From Elusimicrobiota bacterium (GTDB lineage Bacteria > Elusimicrobiota > Elusimicrobia > UBA1565 > UBA9628): a DNA stretch of 64,000 nt. This document shows, piece by piece, positions 33,108 to 41,644 of the stretch. The stretch covers positions 1 to 64,000 of the forward strand of contig JAPLKL010000063.1 in assembly GCA_026388095.1 (NCBI GenBank), read 5' to 3'. Made by a program: the position numbers and the translations under genes. The stretch's first letter is position 1. Each line of letters starts with the position of its first letter. Below the pieces are notes generated by a model that did not search any database, had not been told where the DNA came from, and worked only from the letters and a program-made list of their open reading frames with translations.

Positions 33108-35018
33108 ATGTGCGGCATAGCCGGCATCCTGGGCCCGCAGGACAGGCAGGAGGGCCTGCGCGCTGTGACGGAGATGACCCGCGCCATGCGCCACCGCGGC
33201 CCGGACGGCTTCGGCGCCGAATGCGTGCCCACCTCAGAAGGCCGCAGCCTGTTCCTCGGACACGCGCGCCTCTCCATCCTGGACCTCTCCGAACACGCGG
33301 CCCAGCCCATGCGCGACCCCGCCACCGGCTCCTGGCTGGTGTATAACGGTGAGGTCTACAACTTCGCGGCCCTGCGCGGCGAGCTGCAGGCCATGGGCCG
33401 CAGCTTCGAGTCCACCGGCGACACCGAAGTCGTGCTCAAGTCTTTGCTGGAGTGGGGCCCCCAAGCCCTGCTGCGCCTGCGGGGCATGTACGCTTTCGCC
33501 TTCTGGGACGCCCGCAACCGCCGCCTCATCCTCGGCCGGGACCCCGTCGGCATCAAGCCCCTGCTTCTGGCGCGGATCGGAGATTCGCTATTGTTCGCCT
33601 CCGAGCTGCGCGGCCTGGCCGCCTCGGGCCTAGCCAAGTTCACCCTGGACCCCCTGGGGGTCCAATCGTTCCTGACCTTCGGCACGGTCATCGAGCCCGC
33701 GACCATCATCGAGGAGGTCGTCCATGTGCCGCCCGGCCACGTTGTGGTCGTAGACGCCCAAGGCCGCGCCGCCCCGCCGCGGCGCATCCTCGGCCTCGAC
33801 GACCTGCTGGCGCGCCACGGCCGGGCCGACCGGGTTGGCCGCCCGGAGGCGGTCGCGCGGGTCCGGGGCGAGCTTACGCGTTCGGTACGCGAGCATCTGG
33901 TCAGCGACGTGCCGACCGGAGTGCTGCTCTCGGGAGGCGTCGATTCCTCCATCCTGGCGACCTTGGCCGACAGCGCGCAGGACGGCCGGGACATCCATTT
34001 CCTGACCGTGTGCTTCCCGGAGCGGGAGTTCTCCGAGCTAGGCTACGCCAAGCAGGTCGCGCGCGGCCTGCGCGGCCGCCATCACGCCGTGCACATGGAC
34101 GCCGAAGACCTGCTCCGCCGCCTGCCCCCGGCCCTGGCAGCCATGGACCAGCCGACCGTGGACGGCATCAACACCTTCATCATCTCGAAGATCGCGGCCG
34201 AGCAGGGCATCAAGGTCCTGCTCTCCGGCCTGGGCGGCGACGAGCTATTCGGCGGCTACACCACTTTCTGGAAGGCCCCGCTGCTTTGGCGTCACCGCGG
34301 CCTGCTGTCGCGCCTGGCTCGCCATCTGCCCTGTGGCTTTTTGGGCAGCGAGACCGAATGGCTCAAGATGCGGCGGGCCTCGGAAGGCTTCGACCTGCGG
34401 GACGCCTATCTTCTCCAGCGCTCGATCCGCTGGAGCCCGCGGTCCTCGCGCATCTCCATCCTGGGGACCCTGCCGGACAACGCCGCGATCCCGCCCGAGG
34501 CCTGGGACCTCCTGGCCACGGACCACCGCCTCGATGATTTCCGCCGCATCTCGTACTTGGAATCCGTGTTCTACATGCGCAACCAACTCCTGCGCGACGC
34601 CGACGTGTTCAGCTCCGCCAACTCGGTCGAAATGCGAGTGCCCTTCCTGGATCTCGACTTGGTGGAGACCGCCTGGAGCCTGCCGGCAACGCTCCACTCC
34701 TCAGCCCTGCGGGGGGGCAAGCTCCTGCTCAAAAGCATCCTGGGCGAGATGCACCCTGGCCTGCCTTTGTCCCGCCGCAAAATGGGCTTCATGCTGCCGT
34801 GGGAGAAATGGCTGCGCGGCATGCTTTACGAAAGGGTTGCCGACACGATCCACACCACAAGCGCCTATCCGGGCGTTGGGGTGGAGCCCGGCGAAGGGCG
34901 CGAGATCCTGCAGGCCTTCATGGCGAACGACCCCGCGATAACTTGGTCGCAGGTGTGGTCCCTCTTTGTCCTGCTGGATTGGCACTCCCGCGTCCGTTCG
35001 AGCCTGCGCTCCTCATGA
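33108..35018 (+). CDS. asnB: Asparagine synthase (glutamine-hydrolysing) family protein
   Basis: A 636-residue class II glutamine amidotransferase. Cys2 (MCGIAGILG) is the glutaminase nucleophile, with RGPDGFG and the YNGEVYN motif following. The synthetase domain has the ATP-pyrophosphatase loop LLSGGVDSSILA and the GLGGDELFGGY motif. Within glycan loci AsnB-like enzymes often amidate uronic acids or other acidic groups of the polymer rather than make asparagine; that role here is inference. It lies 10 bases after the GT9 gene and overlaps the next by ATGA. Confidence 0.9.
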   Translation: MCGIAGILGPQDRQEGLRAVTEMTRAMRHRGPDGFGAECVPTSEGRSLFLGHARLSILDLSEHAAQPMRDPATGSWLVYNGEVYNFAALRGELQAMGRSFESTGDTEVVLKSLLEWGPQALLRLRGMYAFAFWDARNRRLILGRDPVGIKPLLLARIGDSLLFASELRGLAASGLAKFTLDPLGVQSFLTFGTVIEPATIIEEVVHVPPGHVVVVDAQGRAAPPRRILGLDDLLARHGRADRVGRPEAVARVRGELTRSVREHLVSDVPTGVLLSGGVDSSILATLADSAQDGRDIHFLTVCFPEREFSELGYAKQVARGLRGRHHAVHMDAEDLLRRLPPALAAMDQPTVDGINTFIISKIAAEQGIKVLLSGLGGDELFGGYTTFWKAPLLWRHRGLLSRLARHLPCGFLGSETEWLKMRRASEGFDLRDAYLLQRSIRWSPRSSRISILGTLPDNAAIPPEAWDLLATDHRLDDFRRISYLESVFYMRNQLLRDADVFSSANSVEMRVPFLDLDLVETAWSLPATLHSSALRGGKLLLKSILGEMHPGLPLSRRKMGFMLPWEKWLRGMLYERVADTIHTTSAYPGVGVEPGEGREILQAFMANDPAITWSQVWSLFVLLDWHSRVRSSLRSS

Positions 35019-36205
35019 AGCCAAGGAAGATAGCGGTCTTGGAGGCCATCTCGCATTTGGGCGGGGCTGAGATCAGCCTCCTTGAGCTCGTGCGCAAGCT
35101 GAAGGGCGATTTCGCGTTCACCTTGATACTGCCCGAGGACGGCCCCTTGCGCCAAAAGGCGCTCGCGGCCGGGGCCGAGGTCCGGATCCTGGCCTGGCCT
35201 GACCGCCTCATGCGCCTGGGCGAACGGGCGTGCCGCTTCTCCGCGATGACGCTGGGCCGAGCCGCTTTGGCTGTGGGCGCCATCCCAGGTTTCGCCCGAG
35301 GCCTGAGCGCTTTGCTCGATGAGATAGGGGCCGACGTCCTGCTCACCAATGGGATCAAATCTCACATCCTCGGCGCCGCGGCAACGCGGGGCTCGCGCCG
35401 GCCTCTGATCTGGTATCTGCGCGATGGGCTGGAGGGCCGGACCCTCTCCCAACTGGCCCTGCGCGTCTGCGCCCGCCGCTGTGCGGGCGGGGTGGCCATC
35501 TCGCGCTATGTCGAGGGTGAGGCCCGCCGCGTCTTGCCGGCGGCTGTCCCGATACGCGTCCTTTACAACATCGTAGACCTCGAGAGGTTCCAGCCCAATG
35601 CCGCGCCGGCCACTGACCTGCGCAAAGCCCCTGGCGAGGTATGGTTCGGAGTGGTGGGCGCCCTGACTCCGCTCAAGGGCCAGGACCTGTTCCTGGAAGC
35701 GGCCGCCAGGGTTACGCGGGAGCTACCACAGGCGCGCTTTGTGATTGTTGGCGCGAATTTCTACCGCACCGAAGCCACTCTCGGCTTTGAGGCTGATCTG
35801 CGGCGCCGGGCCGAACAGCCCGATTTGAGCGGCCGCGTGCTGTTCTTGGGCCAGCGCGAGCATATGCCGGGGGTCCTGAGACGCCTGGATGTCCTCGTCC
35901 AGCCCAACCGGGGGCCTGAAGGGCTCGGCCGTTCGGTGCTAGAGGCCATGGCTTGCGGAGTCCCGGTCATCGCGGTGGACCGCTGGGGCCCGGCTGAGCT
36001 TATCTCGGACGGCCGGACCGGCCTGCTGACGCCCTGGCTGGACGTGCCGGCTTTGGCCAAGCGGATGCTTGAGCTGGGTGCCAATCGCGCGCGTTGCGCC
36101 GAGCTGGGCGCTGCGGGTCGGAACTGGGCTGCTAGCGAGTTGGAGCCCAAGCGCCTCGTAAATGCATTCCGTCAGTTCATGCAGGAGCGGATGAATGGCC
36201 GCTGA
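35015..36205 (+). CDS. Glycosyltransferase family 4 protein
   Basis: A 396-residue GT-B enzyme starting KIAVLEAISHLGGAEISLLEL, with WFGVVGALTPLKGQDLFLEA opening the donor domain and GPEGLGRSVLEAMACGVPVIAVDRWGP containing the E-X7-E motif. ATG 35015 overlaps the asnB stop. It overlaps the next glycosyltransferase by 11 bases. Confidence 0.9.
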   Translation: MKPRKIAVLEAISHLGGAEISLLELVRKLKGDFAFTLILPEDGPLRQKALAAGAEVRILAWPDRLMRLGERACRFSAMTLGRAALAVGAIPGFARGLSALLDEIGADVLLTNGIKSHILGAAATRGSRRPLIWYLRDGLEGRTLSQLALRVCARRCAGGVAISRYVEGEARRVLPAAVPIRVLYNIVDLERFQPNAAPATDLRKAPGEVWFGVVGALTPLKGQDLFLEAAARVTRELPQARFVIVGANFYRTEATLGFEADLRRRAEQPDLSGRVLFLGQREHMPGVLRRLDVLVQPNRGPEGLGRSVLEAMACGVPVIAVDRWGPAELISDGRTGLLTPWLDVPALAKRMLELGANRARCAELGAAGRNWAASELEPKRLVNAFRQFMQERMNGR

Positions 36206-37325
36206 AACCTCGGCAGGGACACGCCGGCTGCGAGTTCTGCACATCGGCAAGTACTACCCGCCGCATTGGGGCGGGATAGAGAGCTACACGGAGTCCTTGT
36301 GCCTGGCGCTGCAAGACCGAGTGGACTTCGAGGTCTTGGTCGCCAACGATGGCCGAGTTGACTGTGATGAGAAACTGGGGGGTGTCCATGTCCAGCGATT
36401 GGCGACTTGGCTAAAACTGGCCTCGGCGCCGATTTGTCCGGGCTTGGCGTGGCGCATCCGAAAGACTCCCGCGGACATCGTCCACCTTCATCATCCGAAT
36501 CCTTTTGCCGTCCTTGCCTATCTAGCCAGCGGCCATCCGGGGAAGCTGGTGATTTCTTATCACAGCGACATAGTGAGGCAGAAGATTCTGGGGGCGTTCT
36601 TTATGCCGATTCTGGGCATCGCTCTACGCAGGGCCTCAGCCATCATCGCCACGTCGCGGCAATATGTCGATTCATCTGCGGTCCTCCGAAAATATTCTGC
36701 CCGCTGTGTGGTGATTCCGCTCTCAATAGACCCGCGACGATTCGAAGAACGCGATGAAGGGGAGGTATCAAGAATCCGCGAGCGCTTCGGCCCACGGCTG
36801 CTCCTTGCGGTGGGACGTCTTGTCTCTTACAAGGGTTTTGGCTATCTGATCGAGGCGATGTCACGGGTGAATGGGCGGCTCCTTCTGATCGGAGACGGGC
36901 CATTGCGCCAGGAGCTGGAAACGCTGGTGCTGGTGCGAGGCCTGCGAGACCGAGTAAGCTTCCTCAGCAACGTCTCCGATTTGCGGCCGTATTACCAGGC
37001 AGCCGACGTTTTCGTCCTGCCTTCGATCACGAGAGCCGAGGCTTTTGGCATCGTCCAACTCGAGGCCATGGCCTGCGGAGTGCCGGTCGTCAATACGGCG
37101 CTGGCTACGGGGGTCCAATTCGTCTCCCCAGACGGACTGACTGGTATGACTGTGCCGCCCGGGGACTCAGCGGCCTTGGCTGGAGCCATCAACCGGCTGG
37201 TGGACGACCGCGGCTTGTGTGACCGCTTGGGCTCGGCTGGGAGACAACGGGTATTCCGGGAGTTCAGCTTGGGGGATACGGCTCGACGGACCCTGGACCT
37301 TTACGCCCGTGTCGCCAGAGGCTGA
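36195..37325 (+). CDS. Glycosyltransferase family 4 protein, last gene of the plus-strand locus
   Basis: A 376-residue GT4 enzyme (VLHIGKYYPPHWGGIESYTE at the N-terminus, LLAVGRLVSYKGFGYLIEAM, and SITRAEAFGIVQLEAMACGVPVV with the E-X7-E motif). This pattern is common among mannosyl- and glucosyltransferases of O-antigen loci. Its 3' end overlaps the convergent phosphoglycosyltransferase gene by 25 bases, so the two transcripts would be antisense at their ends. Confidence 0.9.
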   Translation: MAAETSAGTRRLRVLHIGKYYPPHWGGIESYTESLCLALQDRVDFEVLVANDGRVDCDEKLGGVHVQRLATWLKLASAPICPGLAWRIRKTPADIVHLHHPNPFAVLAYLASGHPGKLVISYHSDIVRQKILGAFFMPILGIALRRASAIIATSRQYVDSSAVLRKYSARCVVIPLSIDPRRFEERDEGEVSRIRERFGPRLLLAVGRLVSYKGFGYLIEAMSRVNGRLLLIGDGPLRQELETLVLVRGLRDRVSFLSNVSDLRPYYQAADVFVLPSITRAEAFGIVQLEAMACGVPVVNTALATGVQFVSPDGLTGMTVPPGDSAALAGAINRLVDDRGLCDRLGSAGRQRVFREFSLGDTARRTLDLYARVARG

Positions 37326-38746
37326 TCAGTTTTATCGGAAGAGTCAGACGTGAGCACCGGCGCCGATTGCGCACGGTCGTGGCCAACGGCAAGGTCATGC
37401 ACGCAAACCCGCTTGACCGTCTTGAGCAGGATCCCCATGTCCAACGCAAAAGAGATGTTCTTCACGTAGTACAGGTCGTAATGAAGTTTCTCAAGCGAAT
37501 CGGCCGCGTTGCTCGTGGCGCGGAAGTTGACCTGGGCCCACCCCGTGATGCCCGGCTTGACCAGATGCCGCAGATGGTAGTGCGGGACCTGTTCCTCCAA
37601 GATGCTCACCTCGTGCACCCATTCCGGGCGGGGGCCCACCAAGGACATCTCTCCCTTGAGCACGTTCCACAATTGGGGCAGCTCATCCAGCCGATAACGC
37701 CTGAGGAATCGTCCGAGCCGCGTGATCCGGGAATCAGCCGAGCCCCCGTCGTGCAGGGGCCCCTTCTGGTCGGCGCCAGGCACCATGGTCCGCAGCTTCC
37801 AGACGAGGAATTCCTCTCCATGATAGCCAAGGCGCTTCTGCGTGTAGAAGGGAGACCCCAAGTAGATGAGGGCGGTCAAAGCGAACAGCGGCAGGCTCAG
37901 CAAAAGGCCGGCCAAAGACAGCGCCAGGTCCAAGGCCCGCTTGACGAACATGTAGGGCTCTTTGCCCTTATGCAGGACATTGGTCAAGAGCCATCTGGAT
38001 TTGGCCGCGGATTCGGGCGGCACCCTGTGGAAGGTCTCCTCATAGAAATCCAGGAGAGTCCGCACCGGGATGTCTTTCGCCGTCGCGATCGACAGTATGG
38101 CGCGCCCCAACGAGGGCATCTTCTCCACCTCCTCGGCGACCACCACCAAGACATCGACGTCGCATTTCTTCTGCGTCGCGCAGGCGTCCGGATGCCAATA
38201 ATCCGAGAGGCGTGCGCCTATTTCAAGCGCCCGCAGGTCCGGGCAAGGGACGCAGCGCATGCCGTAGAAGCCGCAGCGCGCCAACTCGTCGCGGATGATG
38301 GGGATGAGAGGATCGGAGCCCACGAACGCCACCCTCTGAACGGCGACCTTCTTCGAGAGCTGCCTGACCCAAACATGACGCCAGAAGGCGAAACCGCAGT
38401 GGCTCAAGCACAGGAGCAGGAGAAGGTGGGTCTTGGGGGCCAGCCCGAACAAGCCCGGCAACATGTAAAGCCAGCACATGGAGACCATGAAGTTGATCGC
38501 CATGGCCAAAGCGCTATCATTGACCAGCTTTGTGAGCGTCTGCATCCGCCGGAAATCATAAAGCCCCAACACATAGAAAACGACGATCCAGGAGGGGAAC
38601 AAGATCGTGAAAGCGATGGCGTGCCGCAAGTAGAAGTCGGAGGGCACTGCTCCCATATGACGCAGCGCGAGCGCGAAGGCCAGCGCGAGATAGAGCAGCA
38701 CGAAGTCGCCGGCGACCAGGATGGCGTGCCGCCAGAATAGCCGCAT
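37301..38746 (-). CDS. Undecaprenyl-phosphate sugar phosphotransferase (WbaP/WcaJ type)
   Basis: A 481-residue polyprenyl-phosphate phosphoglycosyltransferase that starts repeat-unit synthesis by moving a sugar-1-phosphate onto undecaprenyl phosphate in the inner membrane. Four membrane helices lie in the first 130 residues, then a Rossmann-like CoA-binding-type domain (FVGSDPLIPII). The catalytic domain (from about 285) has KRALDLALSLAGLLLSLP, FLVWKLRTM and RLDELPQLWNVLKGEMSLVGPRPE. It is the only gene of the pathway on the minus strand, tail-to-tail with the last glycosyltransferase. Confidence 0.92.
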   Translation of the reverse strand: MRLFWRHAILVAGDFVLLYLALAFALALRHMGAVPSDFYLRHAIAFTILFPSWIVVFYVLGLYDFRRMQTLTKLVNDSALAMAINFMVSMCWLYMLPGLFGLAPKTHLLLLLCLSHCGFAFWRHVWVRQLSKKVAVQRVAFVGSDPLIPIIRDELARCGFYGMRCVPCPDLRALEIGARLSDYWHPDACATQKKCDVDVLVVVAEEVEKMPSLGRAILSIATAKDIPVRTLLDFYEETFHRVPPESAAKSRWLLTNVLHKGKEPYMFVKRALDLALSLAGLLLSLPLFALTALIYLGSPFYTQKRLGYHGEEFLVWKLRTMVPGADQKGPLHDGGSADSRITRLGRFLRRYRLDELPQLWNVLKGEMSLVGPRPEWVHEVSILEEQVPHYHLRHLVKPGITGWAQVNFRATSNAADSLEKLHYDLYYVKNISFALDMGILLKTVKRVCVHDLAVGHDRAQSAPVLTSDSSDKTDQPLATRA

Positions 38747-38914
38747 TTCTCAATTATAGCATTCCGACAGCATCCTGGACCGCAAATGCGACTTACCGCG
38801 CAAAACTCCTCGCCGGTTCCCTCCGCCTTGCGCCAATGCCTCGGCCGCCGGACCTTTCTTCAAGGCCTTTCCCAGCTCCTCCACCGCACCGGAAGCGGAC
38901 AGGTCCACCCTGAG

Positions 38915-38985
38915 CCGGTAGCTGCCGATGCCCGAGCGCGAGCGGGTCCAGGAAGCCTCCTGGACCGTCCCTTCCACGAAAAGCC
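38915..38985. repeat. 71-bp direct repeat, left copy
   Basis: It begins CCGGTAGCTGCCG and ends CCACGAAAAGCC, and contains a small hairpin CCAGGA-AGCC-TCCTGG. It matches 41162-41232 in the same orientation with about five mismatches. The two copies flank the AlbA_2-type gene at 39212-40855. Confidence 0.85.
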
Positions 38986-39030
38986 GGCCGCAGGCCGGCG
39001 GCAGAACCGCTTCGCATGGGCCGCACGGCC

Positions 39031-39082
39031 CCATCCAGACACTCACGAGATATCCAGCGCGCAGGCCCTCGTGTCTGGATGG
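39031..39082. repeat. Perfect 12-bp inverted repeat
   Basis: CCATCCAGACAC at 39031-39042 pairs with GTGTCTGGATGG at 39071-39082 across a 28-base loop. It abuts the 41-bp hairpin repeat and could act as a terminator or recombination site. Confidence 0.6.
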
Positions 39083-39121
39083 TTGCGCCCGGCAAAGTGC
39101 CGCCGGGCGCTCGTTCAACGG
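39081..39121. repeat. 41-bp REP-like hairpin repeat, copy 1
   Basis: Begins GGTTGCGCCCGGC, holds the stem GCGCCCGGC.../GCCGGGCGC, and ends CAACGG. A second copy is at 43734-43774 with about six differences, most of them in the loop and tail. Confidence 0.7.
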
Positions 39122-39135
39122 CTCAGCGGCCAGCG

Positions 39136-39166
39136 CAAGGGAACTATTTCGCGACTCGCTCGTATA
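39136..39166 (+). promoter_or_regulatory. Shared upstream element of AlbA_2-type genes, copy C
   Basis: AAGGGAACTATTTCG, then ACTCGCTCGTATATATA, about 46 bases before ATG 39212. The order and spacing of AAGGGAACT and CTCGTATRTATA match copies A and B although the gene behind is only distantly related. Conservation in the gap suggests a promoter/operator for the family. Confidence 0.5.
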
Positions 39167-39211
39167 TATACCAAGGAGCCATTGCCCACTCAGAATCAGC
39201 GAAACAGCCCC

Positions 39212-40855
39212 ATGCCGGATGAAAACCAAACCTTCGAGCGGAAATCCCTCCGCTACGCCCTCGGCAAGCAAGACGAGGCGGACGGCCTCGCCTGCGATTG
39301 CGTCGGCCTCGCCAATGCCCGCGGCGGCCTCATCCTCCTCGGCCTGGAAAACGACCAAGACCAGCCACCGGCCGCTCAGCGGGTCCCCGACGACCTGCCC
39401 GAGTTCCTGCGCAAGCGCATCCCGCAGATAACCGTCAACGTCGGCCTCGAAGTCCGCAAGGCCCGGGCGGACAACGGCGGCGAATTCATCGCAATCCAAG
39501 TTTGCCGCAACCAGCAGACCATCGCGTCCACCACGGACGGCCGCTACTTCCTTCGCGTCTGCGACCAAACCCGCCGGCTGCTGCCCGATGATCTGGGCCG
39601 CCTCATGGCGGACAAGAACTCCTTCGTCTGGGAATTGCAGGCCTCCAAGGCCCGTCAGTCCGCCATCGACAGGACCAAGCTCGACGACTTCCTCGGCCGC
39701 GTGCACGCCTCGGACCGGGTCTCGGCTTTCGTAACGAAAAAGTCCGAAGCGGAGCTGCTGGAATACTACCTCTTCGCCAAGAACGGCCTGCTGACCAACC
39801 TCGGGGTCCTTTGGATCGGCCGCCGGGAAGACCGGGCCTCTTTGCTCCACGCCCCGGCCATCCAATTCATCAAGTTCGACGAACGCGAGCGCAAGGTGCG
39901 CAAGCTGGTCTGGGACGACTTCTCCCTCAACCCCCTGGAGCTCATCGAGGCCGTATGGCGCGATGTTCCGGACTGGCAGGAGTCCTACGAATTCCCCGAC
40001 GGTCTGTTCCGCAAGACCGTGCCGCACTTCGAAGAAGCGGTCGTCCGCGAGCTCTTGGCCAACGCCCTCGTCCACCGGCCTTATACGCAACGGGGAGACA
40101 TCTTCCTCAACCTCTACCCCGACCGCCTTGAAGTACACAGCCCCGGCCTCCTGCCCATCGGAGTAACGCCGCGGAACATACTCCACGCCTCCAGCAAGAG
40201 AAACCCCCACCTGGCCAAGGTCTGCTTCGACTTGAAGCTCATGGAAGGCGAAGGAAGCGGATTCGACCGCATGTACGAGCTGCTGCTTCGCAGCGGCCGG
40301 CGCGTCCCTGAGGTGCGCGAGGGCGACAACCGAGTCGTCGTCACCGTGTGGAAGAAGATCCTCGATCCCACGATATTGGATTTCATGTTCAAGGCGGACC
40401 AAGCCTTCCAATTGACCCAGAAGGAACTCATCGCGCTCGGCCTGCTGGCGCAATGCGAGGCCTTGACCGCCAGCGAGCTGGCCAAGCGGCTGGAGCTGTC
40501 CCGGACGGAAGAGCTGGCCCGATGGATCGGCAGGCTCAAGGGTTTGAAGGTGGTCAAGACCCGCGGCAGGACCAAGGCCACCGAGTATCTGGTCGACCCC
40601 CACGCCCTGAGGAAGTTGGAGTTAAAGGGCGAGACGAGCTTAAGGGGCATTGAAACGCATCGCCTGCGGGAATTGATACTCCGAGATTTGGGAATCTACC
40701 GGAAAGCCGGCATCAGTGAGATTCATAAGAGGATTGGGCAAGAGATACCTCGGCGCAAGTTGCAGCATCAACTTCAGGCGCTCCTGTTGGAAGGGATGAT
40801 TGGAAGGCGGGGTGTTCGAAAGGGCGCTGTGTATTTATGGACAAAAACACCCTGA
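39212..40855 (+). CDS. AlbA_2/divergent-HATPase regulator, third family member
   Basis: A 547-residue protein. The AlbA_2 domain is near the N-terminus (ENQTFERKSLRYALG, CVGLANARGGLILLGLE). A middle domain follows, then the HATPase_c_4 part (EEAVVRELLANALVHRPYTQRGDIFLNLYPDRLEVHSPG, GEGSGFDRMYELL). Two C-terminal helix-turn-helix units follow (about 415-455 and 500-545). It differs strongly from the paralogues at 3753 and 5935 and has no short tandem-repeat linker. Start ATG 39212 fits the AlbA_2 beginning; a longer frame upstream is chance. It stands alone between 71-bp direct repeats, divergent from the phosphoglycosyltransferase. Confidence 0.82.
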   Translation: MPDENQTFERKSLRYALGKQDEADGLACDCVGLANARGGLILLGLENDQDQPPAAQRVPDDLPEFLRKRIPQITVNVGLEVRKARADNGGEFIAIQVCRNQQTIASTTDGRYFLRVCDQTRRLLPDDLGRLMADKNSFVWELQASKARQSAIDRTKLDDFLGRVHASDRVSAFVTKKSEAELLEYYLFAKNGLLTNLGVLWIGRREDRASLLHAPAIQFIKFDERERKVRKLVWDDFSLNPLELIEAVWRDVPDWQESYEFPDGLFRKTVPHFEEAVVRELLANALVHRPYTQRGDIFLNLYPDRLEVHSPGLLPIGVTPRNILHASSKRNPHLAKVCFDLKLMEGEGSGFDRMYELLLRSGRRVPEVREGDNRVVVTVWKKILDPTILDFMFKADQAFQLTQKELIALGLLAQCEALTASELAKRLELSRTEELARWIGRLKGLKVVKTRGRTKATEYLVDPHALRKLELKGETSLRGIETHRLRELILRDLGIYRKAGISEIHKRIGQEIPRRKLQHQLQALLLEGMIGRRGVRKGAVYLWTKTP

Positions 40856-41032
40856 ATCAACCGGGGATTTCAACAATAATCCATCCCGGTATTGTTCATA
40901 AACTCAATTATTGATTATAAAACAAGGATATTTATTTATCCGAAAACTGCCGAATAAACGCCAACCTGTCAATAAAATGTCTAATAAAGCAAGATAGCTT
41001 CCTCCGTCCATGAAACGACTCCTCATACAGGT

Positions 41033-41110
41033 ATGAAGGTCCTCCACGTCGTCGGCGCCAGGCCCAACTTCATGAAGGCCGCGCCCGTGCACCGCGCCCT
41101 GGCCGACCTT
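41033..41110 (+). pseudogene. N-terminal remnant of a UDP-GlcNAc 2-epimerase (WecB/MnaA-like) gene
   Basis: ATG 41033 opens the sequence MKVLHVVGARPNFMKAAPVH followed by RALADL, the almost invariant N-terminus of WecB/MnaA epimerases (the GARPNFMK nucleotide-binding loop). After about 26 codons the match ends abruptly and the 71-bp repeat follows in another context. The rest of the roughly 370-residue enzyme is absent from the window, so the gene was truncated here. Confidence 0.85.
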
Positions 41111-41161
41111 CATCGTGCGCCACTAGTTGCGCGCCACCTCCTTATTGGCCTCTTCCTTGAT

Positions 41162-41232
41162 CCGGTAGCTGCCGCGGCCCGAGCGCGAGCGCGTCCAGGA
41201 AGCCTCCTGGATCGTCCCTACCACGAAAAGCC
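41162..41232. repeat. 71-bp direct repeat, right copy
   Basis: The same 71-base segment as at 38915-38985 with about five substitutions, in the same orientation, 2.2 kb away. It lies just after the truncated wecB start. Confidence 0.85.
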
Positions 41233-41321
41233 TGGCTCCTTTGGCCTCTTCCTCTAATATGGGTTAGGTTCCGACAGTAGGCTCCACCACCCCGGCCGAT
41301 TGCGTCAATTTTGAGCTTTTG

Positions 41322-41480
41322 ACTTGACCTGTGATTACCCGCGTCATGACCTGTGTCATGCCCTGTGGCTCTATCATGACCTGTCTCATGACCTGTGAGG
41401 TGAGAATGGTAATAAATCATTTTACTTGACGCCCCGATTGCACCGAGGATTGCACCAAGGGAGCTGTTTCCGGTGCAATG
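41322..41480. repeat. 12-base-periodic tandem repeat zone
   Basis: TGACCTGT-type units recur (ttgacctgt at 41324, then tcatgacctgt-like units at 41344, 41356, 41374 and 41386), and GATTGCACC-type units recur near 41437-41456. On the minus strand the first set reads as TGHE-TGHD-...-TGHD-TGHD, similar to the low-complexity linkers of AlbA_2/HATPase proteins. No winged helix or ATPase domain adjoins it, so it may be what is left of another family copy. Confidence 0.55.
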
Positions 41481-41644
41481 GTCCACGATAAATATTCTTA
41501 TAAATACAGAATCTATTTGTCGTATTGTTCCATATTGCGCCGGGCCACGAGCGGCCAAGGGACCAATAGAAGGCCCCTCCTCTACATCTCCACGGACAAG
41601 GCCGTGCGCCCACTCTGAAGTCCCTTGTTTGTACAATCAGAGGC

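Larger units (their letters stand above)
38747..39211. other. Divergent gap with repeats upstream of the third AlbA_2-type gene
   Basis: No convincing gene. It contains a 71-bp direct repeat copy (38915-38985), a 12-bp perfect hairpin (39031-39042/39071-39082), a 41-bp hairpin repeat (39081-39121) and copy C of the shared upstream element (39136-39166). A minus-strand frame of 94 codons (38750-39034) covers the 71-bp repeat and ends 3 bases before the phosphoglycosyltransferase start, but I do not trust it as a gene. Confidence 0.6.
40856..41644. other. AT-rich and repeat-rich scar region
   Basis: No intact gene. In order it holds an AT-rich stretch with TCAATTATTGA (40860-41000), the broken start of a wecB-like gene (41033-41110), the right 71-bp repeat (41162-41232), and a 12-base-periodic repeat zone (about 41322-41480). 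A possible -10 box TACAAT (41632-41637) lies before the lipoprotein gene. It looks like the remains of insertions and deletions. Confidence 0.65.

Noticed and set aside
34799-35014. N-terminal extension of the glycosyltransferase at 35015
   Set aside because: It lies wholly inside the asparagine synthase gene in another frame, and ATG 35015 forms the usual ATGA overlap followed directly by the conserved glycosyltransferase N-terminus.
38750-40603. 617-codon minus-strand open frame over the third AlbA_2-type gene
   Set aside because: Antisense to a protein with clear AlbA_2 and HATPase motifs. Only its last part (38750-39034) could be real, but the two copies of the 71-bp repeat inside it differ mostly at amino-acid-changing positions, which argues against coding constraint.
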